From: Desulfobacteraceae bacterium
GTDB lineage: Bacteria; Desulfobacterota; Desulfobacteria; Desulfobacterales; Desulfosalsimonadaceae
Direction: 5' to 3'
DNA length: 9,111 bases
Assembly (NCBI GenBank): GCA_011389605.1
Contig: JAABTZ010000095.1
Location: forward strand, 1-9,111
A program made the position numbers and the translations under genes. A model generated the notes under the pieces. The model saw only the letters and a program-made list of their open reading frames with translations. It was not told where the DNA came from and did no database searches. Shown here in pieces: positions 1 through 6,880 of this stretch. The number at the start of each line of letters is the position of its first letter. Within the stretch, counting starts at the first letter, position 1.

Positions 1-512
1 TGACAGCCGTTGAAATCTCAGGCCGCAGCTTTACCGTGGATGTTTCGGCAGAAACCCTGAACCGAAGCACCTTATCAGAAGCTATGCCGGGCAGGCGAGT
101 TAACCTGGAGCGGGCCCTGAGACTGTCTGACCGGCTTGACGGGCACCTGGTATCAGGACACATTGACGGCAAGGCACAAATCATTTACAAAAAGGATCTG
201 GGCGGCTCCATTGTATTTGGGTTTGCCATTGACGGGCAATTGAGCCGTTACATGATCCCCAAAGGATCTGTAGCTATTGACGGCATAAGCCTGACAATCA
301 ATACATGCGATCAGGATCGGTTTGAAATAGCGGTAATTCCGCACACCGCCAAAATCACAACTATCGGCTTGAAAAATCCGGGCGACTGGGTCAACATTGA
401 AACCGACCTGATCGGAAAATATGTGGAAAAATTCGTAAAAGGCGAAAAGCCAGGCAGCTATCAGCCGGATGGAATCGATATGGCTTTTTTGTCAAAAACC
501 GGTTTTCTCTAA
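1..512 (+). CDS. ribE: Riboflavin synthase (alpha chain), 3' part; start lies before the window
   Basis: Riboflavin synthase converts two molecules of 6,7-dimethyl-8-ribityllumazine to riboflavin plus a pyrimidinedione, the last step of the pathway, in the cytosol. The first full codon is at 3 and 169 residues are visible. The family is usually 200-220 residues, so about 45 N-terminal residues, including the usual MFTGIV-like start, are missing. The visible part begins inside the first lumazine-binding barrel (TAVEISGRSFTVDVSAETL), followed by VNLERALRLSDRL and GHLVSGHIDG, which opens the second barrel. The duplicated barrel motif KGSVAIDGISLTI and the C-terminal helix IGKYVEKFV follow. The GTG at 36 is internal and not the real start, because conserved family sequence reads through it. 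It is the first gene of the rib cluster visible here, 70 bp before ribBA. Family assignment is secure. The gene is also called ribC in Gram-positive nomenclature. Confidence 0.95.
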   Translation, partial: TAVEISGRSFTVDVSAETLNRSTLSEAMPGRRVNLERALRLSDRLDGHLVSGHIDGKAQIIYKKDLGGSIVFGFAIDGQLSRYMIPKGSVAIDGISLTINTCDQDRFEIAVIPHTAKITTIGLKNPGDWVNIETDLIGKYVEKFVKGEKPGSYQPDGIDMAFLSKTGFL

Positions 513-569
513 ATTGTGCGCTTATGCCGGCAATAAAATATCCATTTCGCTTTGCTGCGAAAAATAAAC

Positions 570-573
570 GGAG
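570..573 (+). promoter_or_regulatory. Ribosome binding site of ribBA
   Basis: GGAG lies nine bases before the ATG at 583 and supports that start. A small hairpin (TTTCGC at 545-550, GCGAAA at 557-562, six-base loop) sits just upstream in the 70-bp gap after riboflavin synthase. It has no T-run and is too weak to call a terminator. Confidence 0.6.
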
Positions 574-582
574 TAACTTAAT

Positions 583-1822
<1,240 letters not shown>

Positions 1823-1830
<8 letters not shown>

Positions 1831-2293
1831 AATTATTGAAGCCAATCTTCTTGCCAAAGATCTGCGGTTTGCCATTGTGGTCAGCCGCTTCAATGACTTT
1901 ATATCAGAAAAGCTTCTGGCCGGCGCACTCGACGCCCTTGTGCGCAGCGGAACCGCTGATAATGACATAGAAGTTATAAAGGTGCCCGGGGCTTTTGAAA
2001 TTCCACTGGTTTCCAAAAAACTGGCCATGCTGCAAAAATATGACGCAGTAATCTGCCTGGGAGCCGTGATCCGTGGTTCTACTCCTCATTTTGATTATGT
2101 CAGCGCCGAGGTTTCCAAGGGGATTGCCGCGGCATCCATGGATACCGGAGTTCCGGTAATTTTTGGCGTGATCACCACTGACACCATTGAGCAGGCAATT
2201 GAAAGGGCAGGCACCAAGGCAGGCAACAAAGGGTGGGATGCTGCGATTTCGGCCATTGAAATGGCCAACCTGTCAAAACTGATAGGATCGTGA
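1823..2293 (+). CDS. ribH: 6,7-dimethyl-8-ribityllumazine synthase
   Basis: Lumazine synthase condenses DHBP with 5-amino-6-ribitylaminouracil to give the substrate of riboflavin synthase. In most bacteria it forms pentamers or 60-mer shells. The 156-residue length is normal. Family landmarks are FAIVVSRFN near the N-terminus (ribityl-substrate loop), VKVPGAFEIP, GAVIRGSTPHFDYV with the catalytic His at residue 89 (B. subtilis His88 equivalent), and the C-terminal AGTKAGNKGWDAA, in which the Lys-rich phosphate-binding stretch is expected. The ATG at 1823 is chosen over an in-frame ATG at 1781 because AGGAG at 1808-1812 stands ten bases before it and the family starts here. The 1781 start would add a 14-residue basic tail lying entirely within ribBA. 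The start overlaps the ribBA stop in the sequence ATGCCTAA, so translational coupling is likely. nusB follows ten bases after the stop. Confidence 0.96.
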
Positions 2294-2303
2294 CACAAAC
2301 CCT

Positions 2304-2756
2304 ATGAGCATTCGCCGAAAATCAAGAGAAATGGCTCTGCAGGCGCTGTTTTGCATGGATGTGCTCGAAGATGATTCCGAAGCACTTATTCATGAACTTT
2401 GCGCAATGATAGAGCCTTCAGAAAAAGTACGCCCCTTCGGCCTGGAACTGGTCAAGGGAGTGGCGGGCAGAAAAGCGCAAATCGATGACATGCTGACAAG
2501 GACATCGAGCAACTGGAGACTGTCGAGAATGGACTACGTTGACCGCAATGTCATCAGGATAGCCGTCTATGAGATGGTGTTCTGCGAAGATATTCCGCCC
2601 ATGGTGGCCATCAACGAGGCCATTGACATCGGCAAGAAATACGGCACTGAAAAATCAGGTGCTTTTATCAACGGAATTATAGACAGCATCCGGCAGCAAT
2701 ATGTCCAATGCAACCCAAAAAGGAGCCATGAATGCGAAACAGACAAATCTTACTGA
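2304..2756 (+). CDS. nusB: Transcription antitermination factor NusB
   Basis: NusB binds boxA RNA together with NusE (ribosomal protein S10) and helps RNA polymerase read through rRNA operons. The 150-residue protein has the family start RRKSREMALQALFCMDV, an all-helical fold, and the C-terminal signature VDRNVIRIAVYEM, then IPPMVAINEAIDIGKKYGTEKSGAFINGIID. The final ten or so residues (NPKRSHECETDKSY) are not conserved and encode the overlap with the next gene. The start at 2304 fits the family N-terminus, but no good Shine-Dalgarno stands at normal distance. The nearest AGGA is about 16 bases upstream, inside the ribH end, which suggests translation by re-initiation after ribH. nusB beside ribH is a very common bacterial arrangement. 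The gene overlaps the downstream trpB2 by 25 bp. Confidence 0.95.
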   Translation: MSIRRKSREMALQALFCMDVLEDDSEALIHELCAMIEPSEKVRPFGLELVKGVAGRKAQIDDMLTRTSSNWRLSRMDYVDRNVIRIAVYEMVFCEDIPPMVAINEAIDIGKKYGTEKSGAFINGIIDSIRQQYVQCNPKRSHECETDKSY

Positions 2757-4111
2757 AACCGGATGAAATTCCCCGGCAATGGTATAACATCCTGGCCGAC
2801 ATCAAAATGAACCCGCCCCTGGGACCGGATGGCAAGCCGATTTCTCCGGACCAGCTGGCGCCAGTTTTTCCAATGAATCTAATCGAACAGGAAGTAAGCA
2901 CCAAAAGGTGGATCGATATCCCCGAGGAAATCCTCGATGTACTGTCCATCTGGCATCCAACCCCTCTGGTTCGGGCTTACAACCTTGAAAAAGCATTGGA
3001 CACCCCGGCCAGGATTTATTTCAAAAATGAATCCGTAAGCCCTCCGGGAAGCCACAAACCCAACACGGCAGTACCCCAGGCCTATTACAACAAAGTTTTT
3101 GGAATTAAAAGAATAACGACTGAAACCGGCGCTGGCCAGTGGGGCAGCGCCCTGTCTTTTGCCTGCTGCCATTACGGACTGGAATGCAAGGTTTTCATGG
3201 TCCGAATAAGCTTTGACCAAAAACCCTACCGCAAAAGCATGATGGCAGCCTGGGGCGGAAACTGTGTGCCAAGCCCGAGCATGGAAACCAAGGCCGGTCG
3301 CGATGCCCTTGAGCTGGATCCTGATACTCCAGGCACTCTCGGGATTGCCATCAGCGAAGCCATCGAAGCGGCCGTGGCCGATGAAAGCGGCCTGACCCGA
3401 TATTCTCTGGGCAGCGTTTTAAACCATGTCATGCTCCATCAGACAATTATCGGCCTTGAGGCCAAAAGGCAGCTTGAAAAAGTTAATGAATACCCCGACA
3501 TTGTCATTGGATGTGCAGGCGGCGGCAGCAACTTTGCCGGACTGGCCTTTCCCTTTGCATATGACAAGATCCATGGCAAAAAAATCGAAATCTATCCGGT
3601 AGAACCCGCCGGATGTCCTACCCTGACCAAGGCGCCATTTGTTTACGACCACGGGGATACGGCCAAATACACCCCTCTTTTGCCCATGTACAGCCTGGGC
3701 CACACATTTGTACCTCCCCCGGTTCATTCCGGCGGTCTGAGATACCACGGCATGGCCCCAACCGTAAGCCAGCTTGTGGATGAAGGGATCTTCGAAGCCC
3801 GATCCGTGACCCAGGGCAACACATATGCCGCAGGAGTCCTGGCCGCCCGCACAGAAGGCATCATCCCTGCTCCGGAAACCTGCCACGCCCTGGCCCTGGT
3901 TGTTGAAGAGGCCAAAAAGGCAAAGGAGGAAGGAAAGGAAAAGGTGATACTGTTTAACTGGAGCGGCCACGGCCTGCTGGACCTTGGCGCTTATGAGGCC
4001 TATTTTGCAGGAAACATCAAAGACATTGAACTGTCCGAGCAAGACCTGCACGGCTCGGAGAAAGTATATGCGGATTATCCTAAACCCCAGCATTTAAAAA
4101 GCAGACCATGA
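2732..4111 (+). CDS. trpB2: TrpB2-type tryptophan synthase beta chain (pyridoxal phosphate enzyme)
   Basis: TrpB proteins join indole and serine to give tryptophan using pyridoxal phosphate. The TrpB2 branch is longer than TrpB1, usually stands outside trp operons, and is thought to salvage indole or to work without tight TrpA coupling. One archaeal TrpB2o (Aeropyrum) is reported to use O-phosphoserine. The 459-residue length and long N-terminal extension fit TrpB2. Visible motifs are WHPTPLVRA, the PLP lysine K109 in GSHKPNTA, the catalytic Glu E131 in ETGAGQWG (Trp where TrpB1 has His, typical of TrpB2), the phosphate loop GGGSN at 263-267, and the C-terminal NWSGHGLLDL. The start at 2732 has AGGAG at 2721-2725. 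An ATG at 2728 opens only a 12-codon out-of-frame ORF. No trpA or other trp genes are in the window, so the in vivo substrate is open. Confidence 0.93.
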   Translation: MRNRQILLKPDEIPRQWYNILADIKMNPPLGPDGKPISPDQLAPVFPMNLIEQEVSTKRWIDIPEEILDVLSIWHPTPLVRAYNLEKALDTPARIYFKNESVSPPGSHKPNTAVPQAYYNKVFGIKRITTETGAGQWGSALSFACCHYGLECKVFMVRISFDQKPYRKSMMAAWGGNCVPSPSMETKAGRDALELDPDTPGTLGIAISEAIEAAVADESGLTRYSLGSVLNHVMLHQTIIGLEAKRQLEKVNEYPDIVIGCAGGGSNFAGLAFPFAYDKIHGKKIEIYPVEPAGCPTLTKAPFVYDHGDTAKYTPLLPMYSLGHTFVPPPVHSGGLRYHGMAPTVSQLVDEGIFEARSVTQGNTYAAGVLAARTEGIIPAPETCHALALVVEEAKKAKEEGKEKVILFNWSGHGLLDLGAYEAYFAGNIKDIELSEQDLHGSEKVYADYPKPQHLKSRP

Positions 4112-4371
4112 CAGAGACAAAAACAGATGAGCTGGAAATTCGCTGCCCGAGGCTGGGCAGCATTATCCCGTTTCGCTACTGCCTGATCAGCGGTGAAGAC
4201 AGCCTGCCCTGCTTTAAAATCATGGACTGCTGGTGGGAAATATTTGATGTGGATACTTATCTCAGGGAAAAGCTTCCGGCAGAAGTATACGAAAGTCTTC
4301 TGTCAGCCAGGCCGAAGCCAAAAGTCGCATCAATAGTGCAAATCGCCGAGCAGGCAAAAACAAAAAAATAA
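4108..4371 (+). CDS. Small four-cysteine protein of unknown function, coupled to trpB2
   Basis: This 87-residue protein starts in the ATGA overlap with the trpB2 stop, so it is probably translated by coupling. It has four cysteines, C13, C25, C35 and C41 (spacing CX11CX9CX5C), within the first half, set in the motifs CPRLG, PFRYC, LPC and DCWW. This could hold a zinc ion or an iron-sulfur cluster, or form disulfides. The sequence alone does not decide. The second half (about 45-87) is predicted helical and basic at the end, with no membrane segment or signal peptide. I recall similar unnamed proteins in deltaproteobacteria but cannot name a family. The stop at 4369-4371 is followed at once by the strong ribosome site of the next gene. 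That it is a real gene is well supported by the overlap, the Cys pattern and its place in the string. Its function is unknown. Confidence 0.8.
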   Translation: MTETKTDELEIRCPRLGSIIPFRYCLISGEDSLPCFKIMDCWWEIFDVDTYLREKLPAEVYESLLSARPKPKVASIVQIAEQAKTKK

Positions 4372-4373
4372 AC

Positions 4374-4381
4374 AAGGAGGT
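4374..4381 (+). promoter_or_regulatory. Strong Shine-Dalgarno that fixes a TTG start
   Basis: AAGGAGGT is a full match to the anti-Shine-Dalgarno core. It lies between the stop of the four-Cys gene and a TTG at 4387, with GGAGG ending six bases before it. This spacing argues that TTG is the true initiation codon of the hydrolase. Confidence 0.8.
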
Positions 4382-4386
4382 AGCTT

Positions 4387-5007
4387 TTGATTCTAAAGGC
4401 GCTTGAAGTGGGCCCTATAATGGCCAACTGCTATATCATCGGATGTGAAAAAACCAAAACAGCCGCGGTGATCGACCCCGGTGACGAAGCTGACCGGATA
4501 CTTATGCAGCTGGCAGAAGAAAAACTGACCCTCAAATACATAATAAACACCCACGGCCATTTTGATCACGTGGGGGGCAACCACGGCCTGAAAGAGGCCA
4601 GCGGAGCCGATGTCATCATCCACCAGGCAGATGCAGCCATGCTCGCAGACCTGGGCAGGACAGCAGGGGCTTTCGGACTTTCAGTTAAAGACTCCCCCCC
4701 CGCTGACAGGACAGTGGACGAAGGCGATACCATTTCCTTTGGCGACATAACATTTAAGGTGCTCCACACTCCCGGCCACTCACCAGGGGGTATTTCCCTG
4801 CACACCAATGGCATGGTTTTTGTGGGCGACACCCTGTTTGCCGGATCAATCGGAAGAACCGACCTGCCGGGAGGCGACTTTCAAACCCTTATTGCAAGCA
4901 TCAAAACAAAACTGCTTGCCCTGGGCGATGATGTAAAAGTCTACACAGGCCATGGCCCTGCCACAACCATAGGCCAGGAAAAACGTGTTAATCCTTTTCT
5001 TAAATAA
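4387..5007 (+). CDS. Metallo-beta-lactamase-fold hydrolase, glyoxalase II-like (YcbL/GloB2 type)
   Basis: This 206-residue cytosolic metallohydrolase is of the type that cleaves thioesters such as S-lactoylglutathione or related acyl-thiols. Its true substrate cannot be read from the sequence. The dinuclear metal site is complete: H56, H58, D60 and H61 in THGHFDHVGG, H131 in HTPGHSPGG, the bridging D148 in VGDTLF, and H189 in TGHGPAT. It has the short form of the family and lacks the C-terminal helical domain of classical human-type glyoxalase II, which fits the YcbL-like branch. IGRTDLPGGD after the bridging Asp is typical of that branch. The start is TTG, supported by the perfect Shine-Dalgarno at 4374-4381. 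The next in-frame ATG is residue 12, inside the conserved MANCYII strand. It is the last gene of the + strand string that begins with the rib genes. A hairpin follows 18 bases after the stop. Confidence 0.92.
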   Translation: MILKALEVGPIMANCYIIGCEKTKTAAVIDPGDEADRILMQLAEEKLTLKYIINTHGHFDHVGGNHGLKEASGADVIIHQADAAMLADLGRTAGAFGLSVKDSPPADRTVDEGDTISFGDITFKVLHTPGHSPGGISLHTNGMVFVGDTLFAGSIGRTDLPGGDFQTLIASIKTKLLALGDDVKVYTGHGPATTIGQEKRVNPFLK

Positions 5008-5024
5008 CAGATCTTGCCAGGATC

Positions 5025-5064
5025 GTGCCGGCTGGAACCTTTTTAAAAGGCCCCCAGCTGGCAC
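5025..5064. terminator. Hairpin between convergent genes, possible bidirectional terminator
   Basis: GTGCCGGCTGG (5025-5035) pairs with CCAGCTGGCAC (5054-5064) over 11 positions, with one G-U pair in the + strand RNA (an A-C mismatch in the minus-strand RNA). Inside it, CCTTTT and AAAAGG (5038-5050) form a second 6-bp pairing around one base. It starts 18 bases after the hydrolase stop and covers the last codons and stop of the minus-strand gene. There is no clear U-tract on either side, so it may be a Rho-assisted stop or an RNA 3'-end stabiliser and not a classic intrinsic terminator. Confidence 0.5.
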
Positions 5065-5432
5065 GGCTTGATCTTTATATCCAGAGTCTCGCAGGCCCCG
5101 CTGACATCCATTTTGCGCAAATCAAGCTTCCTGGCTATAATAAAGGCATTCCGGCAGGCAAGTCGTCCGTTTTCAAGATTTTCGTAAACGGCCTGGCGCA
5201 ATTGCCCGGAAACTTCGGCGCGGGCTTTTACAATTTTCTTCTCCGGTTCATAACCAAACAGGCCCAGCTGGCATTTCACAAGCCTGAAACCCATTTTATC
5301 GGCACAGGAACCTATTATTTCAGGACCAACACCGAGTTCACCAGCAATATCAAAGGCAACGGCACAGGGCAATTGATTGTCTGCTGCCCTTTGTGTCATT
5401 TTCTCCCGAATCCTTGCATCGTTTTTTTCCAT
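5043..5432 (-). CDS. Small protein with two CQLG-ending repeats, unknown function
   Basis: This 129-residue soluble protein is the only minus-strand gene here. It is an internal duplication: residues 21-59 and 91-129 align without gaps over 39 positions with 12 identities (L, C, A-F, I-A, L, C-Q-L-G, F). Each copy has Cys at the third residue and at the CQLG motif, 31 apart (C23/C54 and C93/C124). Extra cysteines C43 and C114 are offset by one position. The segment after the first Cys (AFDIAGELGV, then a second helix and KCQLGLFG) resembles a helix-turn-helix or small winged fold, which is inference. I recall unnamed proteins ending in KIKPCQLGAF in deltaproteobacteria. The start at 5432 (ATG) is preferred over TTG at 5438 because GGAG at 5440-5443 lies seven bases before the ATG and only one base before the TTG. 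The gene ends inside the hairpin shared with the convergent hydrolase. Confidence 0.82.
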   Translation of the reverse strand: MEKNDARIREKMTQRAADNQLPCAVAFDIAGELGVGPEIIGSCADKMGFRLVKCQLGLFGYEPEKKIVKARAEVSGQLRQAVYENLENGRLACRNAFIIARKLDLRKMDVSGACETLDIKIKPCQLGAF

Positions 5433-5779
5433 TAACAATCTCCATTTTTTCTTATTTTTCCTAAATTGAGCGTTTCAAATTTTTAAAAGCAATTAATTTT
5501 TGATGCTCTCGTAAAAAATCTGATTTCAGATGGGGCCGTAAAAAGTTCAAGATCAAGGCTTGCGCGATTCCGAAAAATGCAGCGTACTTAGCCGTACGTG
5601 AAATTTTGAGGAATTGCGCGTAACTCAGATATTGGACTTTTTACAAAGCCGTCATATTTGACTTGAACTAAAACATCCCCTTTGTTAATCATTATCAGAA
5701 ATACAGATGTCTGCAAACCCTCATACCGGAAGCACGGCATCGAGACAACCTGATAAAAGCAGTCAAAGTACATTTTTCC
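5433..5779. other. Intergenic region between the divergent CQLG-protein gene and ispG
   Basis: About 347 bp without a credible gene. The first ~90 bp (5433-5520) is AT-rich and would carry the promoter of the minus-strand gene. Read on that strand, TTGAAA, 18 bases, then TAAGAA is a weak sigma-70-like pair. The middle (5529-5653) is the palindromic repeat described separately. The last ~125 bp leads into ispG and contains TTGACT at 5658-5663 as a possible -35, with only poor -10 matches (TTGTTA at 5682-5687, 18 bases on). An ATG at 5707 opens a reading frame that overlaps ispG out of frame, has no family resemblance and is not called. No riboswitch or tRNA is visible. Confidence 0.6.
5529..5653. 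repeat. Long imperfect palindrome, MITE- or REP-like interspersed element
   Basis: The 22-bp ends at 5529-5550 and 5632-5653 are inverted copies matching at 16 of 22 positions. The core GTAAAAAGTTCAA (5538-5550) faces the inverse of GTAAAAAGTCCAA, 12 of 13. Pairing continues inward: ATTCC (5567-5571) with GGAAT (5610-5614), next to it GCGC with GCGC, then an A/T block, and CGTAC (5583-5587) with GTACG (5594-5598) around the loop TTAGCC. The centre of symmetry stays at about 5590.5-5591 throughout, apart from one bulge. It codes for no protein. The whole could fold as one long hairpin or cruciform. Its size, terminal inverted repeats and intergenic place suggest a non-autonomous mobile or REP-type element. 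No target-site duplication is clear. I have an impression of similar sequences in Desulfobacterales genomes but cannot confirm it. Confidence 0.65.
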
Positions 5780-6880
5780 ATGACCATCAAACGAAAAAAA
5801 ACCCGCCAGATCCACGTAGGCCCTGTTACCGTCGGCGCAGACGCCCCTGTTTCAGTGCAGTCCATGACCAACACCCGCACCGATGACGTGGCCTCAACTG
5901 TTGCCCAGATCCGGCAGCTGGAGGCTGCCGGTTGTGAAATAATCCGGGTAGCCGTACCGGACATGGAATCTGCCCGGGCAATATCAGAGATCCGTAGACA
6001 GATTTCCATTCCTTTGATTGCCGATATTCACTTTGATTTCCGGCTTGCCATCGCCGCAGCCCGGGCCGGAGCCCACGGACTGAGGATCAATCCGGGCAAC
6101 ATAGGGTCAAAAGACCGGATAAAGGCAGTAGCTGATGCGGCAAAGGACCATGGTTTGTCAATACGCATCGGGGTCAATGCAGGCTCCCTGGAAAAGGATC
6201 TTCGGAAAACAGGAGATGGCACGATTGCAGCTGCCCTTGTAAAAAGCGCCCTCCGCCAGGTGGAAAATCTTGCCGGAATGGATTTCCACCAGGTAAAGGT
6301 CTCTCTTAAATCATCCAATGTGCTGCAGACCATTGAGGCCTACCGGCTTTTTTCAGAAAAATCCGATATTCCTTTGCATGTAGGTATTACAGAGGCTGGC
6401 GGGCTTTATGCCGGCATTGTAAAGTCAGCCATAGGCATCGGAGCCATTCTGGCAGACGGCATCGGCGACACCCTTCGCGTATCACTTACACGTGATCCGG
6501 TCGAAGAGGTTCGTGTGGGCTATGAAATCCTTAAAGCCTTGAATATCCGCCGCCGCGGACCGGAGATCATATCCTGCCCCACCTGCGGACGGTGCCGCAT
6601 CGACTTGTTTAGCATTGCAGAAACTGTTGAAAAAGCCCTGCTTACCAGCACGGCTACAATCAAGGTCGCCATCATGGGTTGCCCGGTCAACGGGCCCGGA
6701 GAGGCACGGGAAGCCGATGTCGGAATTGCAGGCGGTGACGGCACCGGCGTTTTGTTTAAAAAGGGACAGGTGGTCAAAAAATTTCCTCAAAACCAACTGG
6801 TAAACCAACTTTTGGCAGCAGTAGAAGAATTTGAACTTTTAAAATCACCGACAAAGGAAAATAATGGCAAAAAAAAATGA
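5780..6880 (+). CDS. ispG: 4-hydroxy-3-methylbut-2-enyl diphosphate synthase (flavodoxin/ferredoxin), MEP pathway
   Basis: IspG (GcpE) reductively opens 2-C-methylerythritol 2,4-cyclodiphosphate to HMBPP, the penultimate isoprenoid step, using a [4Fe-4S] cluster. The 366-residue protein has the N-terminal TIM-barrel start of the family (KTRQIHVGPVTVG, APVSVQSMTNT), IPLIADIHFD, LRINPGNIG, and a C-terminal cluster domain. Cluster ligands are C266, C269 and C301 plus E308 in GCPVNGPGEAREAD, with the same spacing as E. coli C270, C273, C305 and E312. An additional C272 gives CPTCGRC where many homologues have Thr or a similar residue. It is the short bacterial form without the plant-type insertion. 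The ATG at 5780 is the only in-frame start candidate near the family N-terminus, but no Shine-Dalgarno is evident, so initiation may be weak or rely on the A/T-rich leader. The end overlaps proS by 17 bp. Confidence 0.95.
   Translation: MTIKRKKTRQIHVGPVTVGADAPVSVQSMTNTRTDDVASTVAQIRQLEAAGCEIIRVAVPDMESARAISEIRRQISIPLIADIHFDFRLAIAAARAGAHGLRINPGNIGSKDRIKAVADAAKDHGLSIRIGVNAGSLEKDLRKTGDGTIAAALVKSALRQVENLAGMDFHQVKVSLKSSNVLQTIEAYRLFSEKSDIPLHVGITEAGGLYAGIVKSAIGIGAILADGIGDTLRVSLTRDPVEEVRVGYEILKALNIRRRGPEIISCPTCGRCRIDLFSIAETVEKALLTSTATIKVAIMGCPVNGPGEAREADVGIAGGDGTGVLFKKGQVVKKFPQNQLVNQLLAAVEEFELLKSPTKENNGKKK

Noticed and set aside
513..582. Possible FMN riboswitch or terminator before ribBA
   Set aside because: None of the conserved RFN-element blocks is present. 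The only structure is a 6-bp stem with a 6-base loop and no T-run.
2728..2766. Leader peptide starting at the ATG at 2728 in front of trpB2
   Set aside because: It would be only 12 codons, overlaps the trpB2 start out of frame, and shows no Trp codons or attenuator-like hairpins. It looks accidental.
3419..4093. Minus-strand open frame of 224 codons inside trpB2
   Set aside because: It lies wholly opposite a gene with clear family motifs throughout, and its product shows no recognisable domain. Long antisense frames are common in such codon usage.
5025..5435. Plus-strand open frame of 136 codons opposite the CQLG-protein gene
   Set aside because: It is the antisense shadow of the minus-strand gene. 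The minus-strand product has a conserved-looking internal duplication and a proper ribosome site, and the plus frame has neither.
5529..5653. Reading the palindrome as a CRISPR repeat unit or an intrinsic terminator
   Set aside because: There is only one full unit with no spacer array, and the stem is far too long and lacks a following U-tract tied to a gene end.
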